NCBI GenBank assembly: GCA_964035575.1
Contig: OZ037837.1
Location: 682,001-746,000 of the forward strand
Origin: Rhynchopus sp. YZ270_cl-10
Lineage: Eukaryota; Euglenozoa; Diplonemea; Diplonemida; Diplonemidae
Reading direction: 5' to 3'
DNA length: 64,000 nt
Shown: piece by piece, positions 1 through 11,182 of the stretch
Layout of the letters: each line of letters opens with the position of its first letter
How positions within the stretch are numbered: position 1 is the stretch's first letter
Made by a program: the position numbers and the translations under genes
The notes under the pieces: generated by a model
Database searches by the model: none
What the model was told of the DNA's origin: nothing
The model's input: only the letters and a program-made list of their open reading frames with translations

Positions 1-83
1 ATGGAATCTTAAAATTTTCGCTCGCTGCGCTTGCAGAGGTACCGTACCCCTTATTTTTTTTTTAGCCTGCGCCAATTTCCTTT

Positions 84-800
84 TTTGCTCCGCGAAAAAG
101 GGTTTGTTGAGTGGCTGTGTGGTTGTAAACCAGCATTTTTACACCGTACCCTATTTTTTTTCGCCTGCGGCGCCATTTATTTTTTACCATACGGTTAGTG
201 GAACGTAAGGTGCAAGACCAAGCTCCGTAACAAGGGATTACATTCCGTTTTTTTTTTGTCATCTCGCAATTTGACCTTTCGCCTCTCCACTCAGGGAGGC
301 TTGCGCGAAGCGCGCAACGACCGCTTTCGACCGGGCGAAAAAAAATTTTTCGTTTTCGCATAATTCCTGATTTTGGAGGAAAACCAAGCTATTTCCCTGC
401 AACTGACAGCCACAAAAAAAAAAAAAAAAAATGCTGTTTTTTTTTTCCTCAACGTCACCTCCAGGGTATTAGGGTGAAAATCCAAAATCCCGGAAAAAAC
501 TGGTTTTTCTGGTTTTCTCTCCTGGGCGGCAAAAACTAGTGTTTCTGGCGAAAACCTCCACCGTTGACGGACACAGTCACCCCTTTCGAGTTTTTCGGTC
601 AGTGTCTTATCCAGGAATCCGATTTCAAAATATTTTTCGGCGCTGCTGACCCAGGGTAGACATTGGGAACATAGGGACTGCATTTTTTTTTGCGGAGCAA
701 AAAAATAATATAAAATGGCGCCGCAGGCGAAAATTTTTTGAGGGTACGGTGTAAAAATCTAGCTTTTTACACCACAGAGCCACTCAAACGAACCCTTTTT
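84..800. repeat. Inverted-repeat element J (copy 1)
   Basis: The stretch from about 84 to 190 recurs inverted at about 680-800. Both arms carry GCTCCGC, a run of A, GAGTGGCTSTGTGG, TTTTTACACCGTACCCT and CGCCTGCGGCGCCAT. The arms differ by small indels, so the element is not new. The middle holds CGCGAAGCGCGC at about 304-315 and no gene I recognise. A related copy lies at 15720-16200. I cannot see target duplications or a transposase, so the class is open. Confidence 0.6.
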
Positions 801-809
801 TACGGAGCA

Positions 810-1065
810 AAAAATGAAAAATGGCGCCGCAGGCAAAAAAAATTCAAGGAACAGCCATTTCCCAAAGGCACTCCCGTGGTTCAACCACGGTTCTACCAGG
901 CGGGGAAAAAATGCGGGGAAAAAAATCGAGTCCGCCCTAATCTGGGGACGACATTTACAGAAAGGCCTGGTGAAAAGTGTCGGTTTTTTTTTCCCCTCCA
1001 GATTTCTCTGTTTTTTTTTTTTTTTTGAAAACCAGTTTTTTTAACCACCCTAATACCCTGGTCAC
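810..1065. repeat. Dispersed repeat R8 (copy 1)
   Basis: About 250 bp recurs inverted at 60186-60460, including the short palindrome GTGGTTCAACCAC, AATCTGGGGACGACATTTAC and the end ACCACCCTAATACCCTGG. A shorter piece lies at 47215-47310 inside the hAT element, and GGGTATTAGGGTGG also occurs at 46340 and 470. The three share poly-A/T runs of varying length. It looks like the interior of a TIR element, possibly hAT-related because one copy is inside the hAT. No coding. Confidence 0.6.
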
Positions 1066-1081
1066 CTCACCTCCCTCGCAA

Positions 1082-1510
1082 TCAGACCAACACCTGCAGG
1101 TCCGCGTTGTCCATGGCTACACAGTGTGCCTTTGCCTTTTCGCTGAGTTGCTTGCGGAGCTCTGGACCAGCGTCGTTCATGGCACACGGGGAGCATGGGG
1201 CAGAACACTCCTTTGCTTCGGTATCGTGGTCCACCCCAAGCAGCTGAAGCAGAGGTGTACACACACGCATGTGACGCATCATATGCAACGTTAACAGCAC
1301 GCCTGTCACAGCAGCGAACACCCACAGGAAGAAGCGTACAACAGAGTCTGACGACCTGTGCTCGAAGTGTACCAGAAGCACAGTCTCTTCGCGGTAAAGC
1401 TGAGGACGTGACGCATCAGATGCAGAGTGGTGTGTGCCATGTGTGTCATGTGTTGCAGATGCACACATCACGCAGGACGTAGCAAAGATCAACGCACGAA
1501 AGATGGACAT
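1082..1510 (-). CDS. Small secreted or single-pass membrane protein, unrecognised
   Basis: A 142-codon frame starting at 1510. Residues 1-18 (MSIFRALIFATSCVMCAS) look like a signal peptide, followed by a His/Ser-rich stretch, a hydrophobic segment near residues 62-80 (FFLWVFAAVTGVLLTL) and a tail with a CSAPCSPC cluster. I chose this start rather than upstream in-frame codons because the hydrophobic N-terminus begins here and a strong pyrimidine tract ending CCCCAG lies about 30 nt upstream, the layout seen before other starts in this window. It matches no family I know. The frame could be one exon of a larger gene. Confidence 0.5.
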   Translation of the reverse strand: MSIFRALIFATSCVMCASATHDTHGTHHSASDASRPQLYREETVLLVHFEHRSSDSVVRFFLWVFAAVTGVLLTLHMMRHMRVCTPLLQLLGVDHDTEAKECSAPCSPCAMNDAGPELRKQLSEKAKAHCVAMDNADLQVLV

Positions 1511-1734
1511 CGTGTCAAAGATGTGAAGTGTTTGTAGCTGGGGGAGGAGGAGGAGGAGGAGAGTGCTATTGGAGTGAGGGAAACAGTGAGGGGAATACAA
1601 AATGTGGAGGGGGGAAAAAGGGGCGTTTTTATGGTGTGAATCGGAACCCAAATTCCCCGTAGTTCTACCAGGGGGAACCGGGAATTCCGACACACCCCGT
1701 TCGCCCGTATTTTTCCGGCCTGGTTCCGACCAGA

Positions 1735-1910
1735 GGTTGTGCTCTGCTCCAACCCGCCCCAGAATAGAAAAAAAGGAAGGGAAGGGTATGGTGTTCAATT
1801 TCCTTTTTAGCATTACATGGAATCATACAAAAAAAAGTGTAATCCGTGCATTCAGTGAAGATTTGATTCTGAGTTGGAAAACGGAGAAAGATCAAAACAC
1901 TGATGCAGGG
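1735..1910. repeat. Dispersed repeat R5 (copy 1)
   Basis: About 175 bp matching 22915-23095, with shorter relatives at 10617-10720, 11050-11160 and 47515-47595. The shared landmarks are CTCCAACCCGCCCCAGAATAG, a purine stretch, GTTCAATTTCCTTTTAGCAT and GCATTGCATGTAATCAT. This copy runs straight into the duplicated ADP-ribosyltransferase piece at 1916. It lies beside both copies of that gene, so it may be a co-duplicated flank or an insertion hot spot. No coding. Confidence 0.65.
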
Positions 1911-1915
1911 AAAGG

Positions 1916-2168
1916 CGTCGTCCTTCTTCTTCTCCTCGATGATGTCGCGTGACGTGTACCAGACCGACGTCCCGCTCGTCTCGGATTCGAAGCACGTCTG
2001 GTGCGACAGCCTCATCAGGTCTCTGAGGCAGGTCCTCAGGGTCGCGTGCTTGCGTGCCACCTCGCGGAGCGTGCCCATACCCTTCCCAAGCGACACGACG
2101 CTGCGTGCACAGAAGACCTCGCTCGTCTTGTCCTTGCGCGTCACAGTGATCTGCGTCTTGTGTGCCTT
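1916..2168 (-). pseudogene. Duplicated fragment of the ADP-ribosyltransferase gene
   Basis: About 253 bp nearly identical to 8033-8285 of the intact gene and to 29507-29760. It encodes the piece from VTRKDKTSEVFC to RDIIEEKKKDDA, just before the catalytic domain. It is joined head-to-tail to the last exon of the intact gene, which reads a few residues into it out of frame and stops at 2141. Its low-coordinate edge, GCGTCGTCC, is the same point at which the copy at 29507 begins. It is a fossil with no promoter or start of its own. Confidence 0.85.
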
Positions 2169-5100
2169 ATTCCGTTCAGTGCAGCTGCGCTATCGTCTCC
2201 TCCACTGCAACGCGAAGCCCGCAACGGCCGATTCATCAGTCTTCCAACTGCAGCGAAGTCTTCATCACCTTCATCGGCAACGGAGCTGGTGTCTTCGTTG
2301 CTGTTCAATGCAGAAAAGTCGAGGTTAAGTGCCTTCTTCGAAATGTTGTAGTTCATCAGCGCACCTGTCGATGTGGCCGCCCAGTCTCCACCTTCCGTGT
2401 ACCAACTATCCCTCCCTTCCTCCCAATACATGCCGTGCTGTCCCTGCAGCAGTGCTTCCGGTTGAGATGGGGACAAAAGCGAAGGTGATTTCTTCAGCTG
2501 TGCGAGGCGTACTGCAAGAAACTTCGCGTCTTTCTTGTGCAAAACGATGTTGCACCTCAAATACAACCCCTGTGCCTCGTTGTTGTAGTCGCCACACTCG
2601 TGCAGTCCTTTCTTCAAGATGCGGCGTGCCATATCGGTGTCATCCTGAGCCCTCAACCAGTACTGTTGTGCAGTGATTTAAAGGTAATGTGAAAGAGGAA
2701 CACAATAAAGTCTTTGAAACAAAGATGGGGTTTTGGTTTTCTGCTGCTGTTGTTTTCTTGTTCTTGATAATCTGTTGCCTTAGTGTGGCCGCCATTCAGA
2801 CAGCTTCACTGTCCTCCTTCTTAGTTGCAGGAGGGGAGGACAGCATCGCATACATGAAAGAGCAAGAAGTGAGACAAAACAAGACAAAGAGCATGCATAC
2901 GTTTTCAAAACCCCAATCCTGTTCTGCAAGGAGTTCGAACTGCGCACGCAAGTACATTTCTGCAACTTCAAGTTTCAGCTCCTCTCCAAGGCGAGCTGAA
3001 TAACGAGCAAGATACACAGGGATGGCACACATGTTCCGCACACGCTGTTTCCTTGCAGATTCGAAGATGCATGTGTACAGCACCTTCAGACGGTCCACAA
3101 ATTCACGTTCCTTCCCTTCTTGGAAGTAGGTCCAGCCAAAGTGTGTCCGCAGTCCTTCACGTGCTATTCTCACGAAGTACTTTGGTGCCACACGCAGGGT
3201 GGGGTCTGAGTCACAGAAGTTCATCCCAGTGGCCACAAGGATGGCGATGCTGTGGTGCGTCTTCTCACAGAGCTGGCTGTGCTCACTGTCCGTGCCGGAG
3301 GTGAAGGAGAAGCCCTGCTGCGAGACGCACATTTCTGTGCTCAGTTCCATCAGCGACTTCGTCAACGTCTGTCTCGCATGTTCCTTTGAGGTGAAGCCGT
3401 ACTGTGCAGGTTCCGCCTGTACGGTGGCCATCCACGATGTGAACTTGTCACGGGTGACTTCAATAGGCTCTGCACCGTCGTCCTCAAGGTTGCCGTCCAG
3501 ATACTTAAGTGATGGTTTGTTAATGTTGAGTATATACAGAGCGCGGTAGTACCCTATCGTATCGCCACGTGCGTCCAGGTCACGACGTGCAGAGTCTAGG
3601 GCTTGTTCGTTCCTTGTAACGATAGCTTGCACGTCCTCTCTCTTCATACGTTTAACACGTTCCCAATCTTCGATGCTGAGCAGCGGTGTTGCACGGAATA
3701 CTTTGAAGAACAGCAGACGCTGTTTCACAGACGTGAACGAGCCGATCAGACACTGCACAAAACGCAGTGGGAGGGACGGCGACGTGACTATCGTGGTTGT
3801 CTTCAGCAGCTGCTGCACCTCCCCGACAGTGATGCGGAACTCCTTCCCTCCGTACACATCGCTCACAGGCGGGGGGCACTCCCCAGGTGTGTCACGCGCA
3901 TGCTTGACTATCGTCTTGAAGAACGCGTCTTCGTCTGTGTGCTCGTCGTGGTAGGCCTGGATGGATGCTCCCGAAACAGTGACCACATCGTTCACATCCA
4001 TATCCTTCTCCCAATCCTTCGCGAGTTCCACGTGCGGGATGTTTGCGAGTTCGTCACCGTGCGGTCTTGGCATGCCTTCTGCAGTGTGATCCCCTTCAGG
4101 ACGCTTCTTGCGGTTCAACCCACGCAAAAACGTCTTCCCTGGGCGGTACGTGGTGGGCACAGCCAAAGGCAGGGTGATCGCATTATGGTTCGTCACCAGT
4201 CCGTTTGCGCCCTGCATCTTGAACGATGCGCTGTCATTCACAGGTCTGACAGTGTCCATCAGATCGTGCAACATCGCGTGCCGTTCCGTTCCGTGGAGCA
4301 TCTGAGACTTGCGGCTGAAGAACACATCACACTCGTCTGTGCACAAGAAGCTCTGCCTGTCCAATGTATCGTCCTTTGCTGTCTTGCTCTCAGGACGCAA
4401 ACACTCATCCATATCACCGTTCTTGCCCCAAACAGAACGCAGGCCAGTCAGTTGTATGCCAGAACACCAGGCACGGAGCTCTTTGTCCGTGCGCAGCAGC
4501 GAGCCACGTGAGATGAGGCTGACATGGAGGCACGCGCCACGTGCCTGAACATCCTCCACAACAAACATCTCAAGCGCAGGGAGGAGGAAGTCGTGTCCGT
4601 CGCTCAGCAGCCCCACACACTCGCCGTGCATCTTCCCACGCGCGCTGAAGAGAATCGTTGTCATGGTGCTGCTGCTGTTCTTGCGTGTCTCCACCTCAAC
4701 TTGCTCGCCAGGGACGTGTGTCAGGAAAGGGTCCTCAGGCTTCGCATCTTCCCATCTGAGTAACGTGTTCAGATCAAACCCCACGTCCTCCCCTCTTTCC
4801 TTGCGTGCCTGCTTGTGTGCCTGCATGCATTTGTCTTTGAACTCATGTTCGTAGCAAAGCTCGCCTTCATACGCAGCCTCCTCGCCACCCCTCCCTGTCC
4901 ATCTGCGCTCTGACGCCTCCCAGAGTCTTCCTGAGTTGTCGCTGAAGTCAGACGTGAAGTCCACCTTCGTCCTTGCTTCCTGTGTCTCGCTTCTGCTGTC
5001 CTTCTCGTGCCTCGCAGCACGATTTCTGTAGCGGCGCTCCACATCCCAGAGAGTGATGTCGGGCTGGCAGTACAGCTCACCACGCTTCAGGTGGAGGTGG

Positions 5101-8100
5101 TGGATCAGCACAGTGTCCGTCACGTTCTCCACCTTGCGGAAGAGCACCCGCTCCTTCTCCGTGCTTGTCACCAGCACAGCGTTCACAGCACCCCACAGCC
5201 TTGACCACGTGCGCATCTGGGCCCTGCTCTTCTCCGTTTCAATGCGGCTCCCAAACACCGTTGGGTCGTACAGGTTGAGAGAGGGCTGCCGCAACTGCTC
5301 CACAAGCGTCGGCAGTGTCTCCTTCTTCCCGTCCTCCCAGGCACCGCCCTCCACGGCTTCATCCCAGTCGTGTTTGAAGACAAAGTAGCCGTCAGCGTTC
5401 TGCCTGCGTATCTGCTTCTCCTGCTCGGCTGTGCTCCACACCGTGTCCAGATACTGCTGCTTTGTAACGTAGCTGCCTTCGTACATTCTGCGCTTCGTGC
5501 TGCACACGTCTGCCTCTTGCATATCTGACCATGGTTCCGTGTCCTGCAAAGCAACTTCGTGCTCGAAGTAGCGGATTCCGTTCTTGTCCATTCTGCGTGG
5601 AAGCTCCTCCTCCTCAGCAAGAGCCTTCCACTTATCCTGTCTGAAACCATTTGAAGGATTGCCCAATTCTGCGTAACTCTGGAATCCATCATCACCTTGA
5701 CACATCCTGCGCCCCGTGCTGCGCATATCGGTCATTGCACGCATCTCGTCTGTTGCATCCACAAGGGGAAAGAGCTCGTTCCCACGCGAGCAAAGCACCT
5801 TGAGACAGAAGAGGCTTGCTTCCAGACGGCCAAGAGGGCACTGCAGCACATCCAGTACGGAGCACGTCTTGCACAACTCCATGATGTCCTGCATCATGCC
5901 CGCCACGTGCACGGCGTACTCAGATGCGCACAGCGCAGCAGGCTCGTTCCCAAAGAAGGCTTCGTAGCGGGCACGCACGTTGCGGATCAGCTCAGCTGCG
6001 AGAGAGATGTGTTCACGGTCGTCTGCCATCCGCATCACCTCCAGCGCAAAGTTCTTCACCTTCCACAGCGGCTCGTCGTACCGGAGCACTGCAGGCTGGA
6101 GCCTGTCCAGACACACGTGAAGGCGCTGCGCCAGGTCTTGCGAGCGATCACAGGCATCAAGATAGTTCTCTGTGCCTCTGTTTTGACGGCGCGACATCTT
6201 CAGTTGTGGTGTTTCGCCAAACGCGTCCGTCTCGCAGGCGTCGCATTGCATGTCCAGAAGCAACGTCATCACCGACGCGTCGCACCAACGCGCAGCAGCA
6301 ACAAGCGCGCCGGGGAGCTTTGGGTACGTCCTGTTCGAAGCAAGCTTCTGTTGTGCTGAGTGCTGCTGTGCGTCAACCGCCTTCTGCAGGAGTTCGATGA
6401 AGAGAACAGCCTCACGCTGGCGGCTGTCGAACAGGTCCGAGAAGGCCATGTCCACCACGTCCACGTCGTACAGCGCTTCCGTGGCGTACTGCGGCCAGGT
6501 GTCACCCAGGTCGGAGAACGTGCTTGACACAAGGGTGCCTCTGTTGTGCGCACACCTGATGTTGATGACCTGCTGGATGTGCATCATGCGCTGTGCCGCA
6601 ACCTCCCCCAGGTGTGGATCGTCCCCGTCCTCTGCGTCGCATGTGTGTGTGTCACGCACCTGCAGAGGCCTTTGCTTTTGCTTTTGGTTTTGGTTTTGGT
6701 TTTGCTGCTCAGTGTCGCAGATGCTGAGCTGCACAACATGCCTGTTGACACGCAGCGCCTGCAGAAGGAGCTCCGCACCCTCGACACCGACACCGTTGTT
6801 GCGGATGTCAACCCGCACCAGGTGCACCTGCTTCGCGATGATCTTGTGCAGCAGCACAGCACCTGCATCGAGAAAAGCAAGCCCCTCCTGGCCATCCTCA
6901 CGCCGCATCTCGATGCTCACCTCCCACTGCTCCGTCGGGTTCATCGCCTTCAGCTGGTAGTAGCCCGAGCTTGCGTTCTCTTCCTCCTGCAGGCTGCGGG
7001 CGTCCTTCGCCTTCGAGGGCTTCAGGTGGCACGTCACCTCAACAAACGTGAGCGCTTTCGAGTGGCGCAGGCCGAGAACCAAAGACACTGCGTTGAGCAC
7101 CTGCCGCCCCTCCTCAGAGGACTGGTCAAAGATCACACGGGGGTGCTCGTGGGTGAAGCGATTCAGCTCGTGGGCATCGGACAGGAAACTGTTCCAGCTG
7201 TCGGCCACGTTGCCAGTGCAAAGCTTTGTGTTGTTGCTCGTCATCACAGGCGACAGCTGGAGTGCGTCGAAGTTCACCACAACTGTGTACACCCACTTCG
7301 CATCCACACAGCCTTCGCTTGCGCTCTTCAGGGAAAGGTCGAGAACACCGTTCCCAGAGTCCACTGCAGACACTGCCGAGAAGACCACGCGCGCGACCTC
7401 CTTCGTCTGTGCGCTTGCCAGGGAGCAGCGGATGCGGATCTTCTCCATCGACAGCTCGTCGACCTCAGAGATCTCGAAGAGCTGGAAGTCTTTCTTCCCG
7501 AGAATCGACTGCTGGTCCTCCGTCAGCATCGAGTCCACCTTGAACATTGAGTTCAGTGGGAACAGCCACTCCTCTTCACGGCCGAACCTGCTCCAGGGTG
7601 CGATCAGCCTGCAAGACGACCCTGTCACAATGAAGACCGACGCCGTCATCCCGCTCGCGGAGCTGGCGTAGAACTGCGAGATGCCCTGGTCCGTCGACGT
7701 CGACGAGAACGCAGACCACACCACCACGTTCCCCGTTGCGTAGAGCTCAGGGGGCAGGCGTGCGTTCCCAAGCCCGCGGTAGCACTTCTGCTCTGTCTCC
7801 GGCGCACACCGCCACCCCCGGTACGACAGCACAGGCGACATCTCCTTCATTGCCTCGTTCACGTAGAACAGCAGCGGCCGCACCTGCCCCGACACCCAGT
7901 CTCCCATTTGCACCTTCACCGTGCTTGGTTCTATGTACTCCGGTGCCTCCTTGTCGTACTGTGCCGTGTACCGGTAGTAGCCAAGCCCGCTGTGGTGCAC
8001 AGGGTCCAGGTAGTCCTCGTCGCTGAGCGGCAGGGCGTCGTCCTTCTTCTTATCCTCGATGATGTCGCGTGACGTGTACCAGAGCGACGTCCCGCTCGTC

Positions 8101-10376
8101 TCGGATTCGAAGCACGTCTGGTGCGACAGCCTCATCAGGTCTCTGAGGCAGGTCCTCAGGGTCGCGTGCTTGCGTGCCACCTCGCGGAGCGTGCCCATAC
8201 CCTTCCCAAGCGACGCGACGCTGCGTGCACAGAAGACCTCGCTCGTCTTGTCCTTGCGCGTCACTGTGATCTGCGTCTTGTGTGCTTTGTTCTGCGCATC
8301 ACGCATCGACGCGTTTAAGACGTAGTACGGCTGGTCCGCAAACTCGCAGCAGGATTTGTACAGCACACACGGTGGCACGTCTGCTCCAGGTACGGCGATG
8401 AACTTGTTCTTCCCAGACAGCGAAGCGTGCAGGGGTTGTTCGACGTGTGTCCAGTCTGCCACGCCTGCCGAGGACCAGTACACGGCCTGGATGTCGAGAG
8501 CGTGGAGGATCGTCAGCGGCGTCGGTGCCTGGCCTTCGGGGGCCTCACGCACGGCGATGGCGACCTTGTGTGCCACGAGCGCTTGGAACGGGCTGTAGTC
8601 TTGTTTGTGCTTGGTACTCAGTGCGTCGAGGTCTTCCTTGCAGCCTTTGTCGTACTGCTGCTGGTTCTTCTCGCGCACGCAACGGTCCTTCAGCGCACCC
8701 ACCGCACAGAAGAAGCAGCAGCTGTCGTCACAGCGGACGTACGCTGTCTCTGTCCCCGCCACCTTGTCCTTCCTCCCCGCAAGCAGCACCTTCTCCTCAC
8801 GCGCACGGCACGCAAACACATCCTCCGAACGCAGATAGTGCAGACCACCCTCGGCAATCTCAAGGTGCTCACAGGTGCGTCTGCTTTGCAAGTACTCCAG
8901 CACACCGGGTGGGGGCAGTCGTGCGAGAGACAGGGACGCCGTCGCAGTGTGGAGGCCTTCAAAGATGCAGGACGGGGCCGGAAGCCACGCAACCGAGTCC
9001 GAGTACGGGTGCAGCGCAACACGTTTCTTCAGGCTCGCGAGTGACTCCGCATCCGCCGTGCTTTGCGTGTTTGCACGCAAAGCAGCCTCGTACTCTGCCC
9101 TCACGTCTGCCAGTTTGTACCGTGCTATGTAGAACTCCTTTGCCACGTCCTTGGTCGTGTCGGTGGTGGCAGTGTCCGTGGTGGTGGTGTTGGTGGTGGT
9201 GTCACCACGACATCTGCAACCCTCAAGGAAGGGCGTGCTCACAAAGACCGTGAGCCCCTCCCAGCCCGCAAACACCCCACCAACCTTCCCTGCAAAGCCA
9301 CGCCCCCGTTCGTCCCCCTCGCTGCTGCTGCCGCCCACCATGCGCCCGTCGCAGAACACCACCTGCATCTGCGTGGGCAGCTCGAAGGCGGCACTGGCCG
9401 GCTGCCTGCTGGGGGTGGTGCCCGCACCCCTCGTGTCCTCCGCAACCCTTGCAAGCGCACGCCTTGCCTCTGTGATGGTGCCGTTCAGTGGTGCGAGCGG
9501 CAGCCCCCGTGGACGTGTCAGGTCTTCGTCCTCCCCACACAGGGGTGCCCCGTCCTTCGTGCAGTGCGCAAGGAAGTCCTTCTCCAGCACAACTGCGTGC
9601 GCCGGCGAGAACGGTGTCCACCGTCCGTGCCCATCCGAGGCCACCCAGAAGGCCCACGTGTACTCCGTCATGATCGCAATCGAGTAGATGAAGAGCGGCA
9701 CCACCACCTCCGCCACCTCCCCGTAGTTGTGCTTGTGCTGCATGAAGGTGCAGTTGTGCTTCACCCTGTCCACAGCACTCCGCGGCCACAGCTTCCGTCC
9801 AGGTCCGAACCAGTCTGCAAGCCCGTCGACCACCTCCGACACACTCTGCGTGGGTCTGTACTCGGCGCTGTAGGGGTCCACCAGCTGCACACTTTGTCCC
9901 GCATTTGCTTGCGTCACGTCTGCTGAGGCGTCGAACTTCAGTTGTGTCTGCACAGGTGTGTCCTTTGCCTCCTGTCCCTTCCCGGCCTGTCCCTTCGCCT
10001 TCCCGGCCTTCGCGAAGACTGTCGCAAGCACATCTCGAAGGCCCTGCGAAACGTCCTCCTCGAAACGCTCCTTGAACGTCGCGTGGTTGGATCTGCACGC
10101 GTCCCAGAGTGTCCCCAGCGCCGCTTCGAGCGATGGTGATGTGCTCGAGGGGTGCGACACCTCTGCGCACGCCGCAGTGCTGCCTTCTGCCGCAAGCTTG
10201 TTCTTCTCCACGTCCGTCGCAGGCACTGCCCCACGCAGGCCGTCGATGTAGCACGCCAGGTGCGCCAACGGGTCGCACGGCTTATGCTGAAGCAGCTCGT
10301 TCACAAGCTCGTCGACCAGCTTCAGGATGCTGTGCTGCTTTGCGTATGCTTGCACCTCCTCGCGTGGGCCGAACAT
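2141..10376 (-). CDS. Giant ADP-ribosyltransferase protein with RIIa-like, WWE-like and repeat regions
   Basis: Two exons (10376-2901 and 2662-2141) joined in phase 0 give about 2,665 residues. The N-terminus (residues ~8-45, AKQHSILKLVDELVNELL then KPCDPLAHL) resembles the RIIa/DPY-30 dimerisation-docking fold. Residues ~235-345 resemble a WWE domain (TWAFWVASDGHGRW ... MQVVFCDGRMVG). Residues ~850-945 carry the arginine-type ART signature: CYRGLG (Arg), WSAFSSTSTD (Ser-Thr-Ser) and REEEWLFP (Glu-x-Glu). An LRR-like stretch follows near 1190-1220 (VRVDIRNNGVGVEGAELLL) and an ankyrin-like stretch near 1355-1385. The long C-terminus is unassigned. The family predicts NAD-dependent mono-ADP-ribosylation of protein arginine; the target is unknown. 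The start follows a TTGCAG 18 nt upstream and lacks the low-complexity His/Thr stretch of the longer frame. The last residues come from the junction with the duplicated fragment; the sister copy ends AALNGRG. Confidence 0.85.
2663..2900 (-). other. Intron of the ADP-ribosyltransferase gene (238 nt)
   Basis: The donor reads AAC|GTATGC and the acceptor ACAACAG|TACTGG. Splicing gives GFEN-YWLRAQDDTDMARRIL without a frame change, whereas read-through gives a hydrophobic tail ending SEAV. The same intron is conserved at 23753-23990 in the second copy. Confidence 0.75.
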
Positions 10377-11182
10377 GGTGGTGTGTTGCTTCCTGCAAGG
10401 TGTGTGGTGTGTGGACGGTGTGTGTGTGTGTGTGTGCATGCTTCCGAAGCCACATCCCAGAAGTACGCGATGTCTGTCTACTCTACGACGCCTTCAAGAA
10501 TGGAGCCTTTCCTCAACAGAGTATACAAAAATAATAAAACCTACATTCTCGAACTTTTCTACTGACGTGATTTTCATTGGACGCATCCTCCTCAACGCAC
10601 ACTCCTCGACCTGTGGTGAAATGTGGCCCTACTCCAACCCGAAAAGTAGAAGAGGATGGGAGTAGGGGTACGGTGTTCAATTTCCTTACAGCATTGCATG
10701 TAATCATAAAAGATAATCTGGCCACGGTACGACAATAAGAACCGGACAGAAGAACAGAACCAAAATAAGAGAAAAGGCATTGTAATATGAAGTGCCTTTC
10801 GTGCACATACATCCTTTAAGGTGGCTTGCAATCCAAGGTCCGCTCGGGAGTGTGGTTATGTTTGTGACTGGTGTATCAGCGGATCCCACCCCTGCAGGCC
10901 CACATCTACTTCGAGTTCTACAAGGACTATGAACTACAACCCACGGAGAAACTGAAACCGCATTCCTACCTTTCCCTTATTGTATTATCCCACCCCCGCA
11001 ATCACGAAAACACTAAAGGCAAAAGGAAGAGGCTGTGGTAGAATGCACACCTCGGCCTATCGGTGAGATGTGTCTCTACGCCAACCCGCCTCAGAATAGA
11101 AACAGGGAGGGACTAGGGGCACAGTTCAATATACTTTTTGCATTGTCTGGAAACGTAAACAGAATTCAACATATATGTTTGT
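10377..11182. other. Upstream region of the ADP-ribosyltransferase gene, no gene seen
   Basis: The first ~110 bases match 30542-30665 upstream of the second copy, including a GT-rich run (GGTGTGTGTG) and GCATGCTTCCGAAGCCA, so 5' flank was duplicated with the gene. Two diverged R5 repeats follow (10617-10720 and 11050-11160), with a covarying hairpin between them. I see no coding sequence. Confidence 0.6.
10786..10815. repeat. Covarying hairpin motif, copy 1
   Basis: Stem GTGC/GCAC encloses the 7-nt loop CTTTCGT, preceded by ATATGA. An outer ATG/CAT pairing is also possible. It lies about 410 nt upstream of the ADP-ribosyltransferase start. See the finding on this family. Confidence 0.6.

Noticed and set aside
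62-683. Open frames of 99-130 codons at the left edge.
   Set aside because: They run through inverted repeats with long A/T homopolymers and show no domain or conserved composition.
2796-2900. Hydrophobic C-terminus (CMLFVLFCLTSCSFMYAML) of the ADP-ribosyltransferase frame as a membrane anchor.
   Set aside because: It is read-through into an intron with good GTATGC and CAG borders that joins two coding exons in phase.
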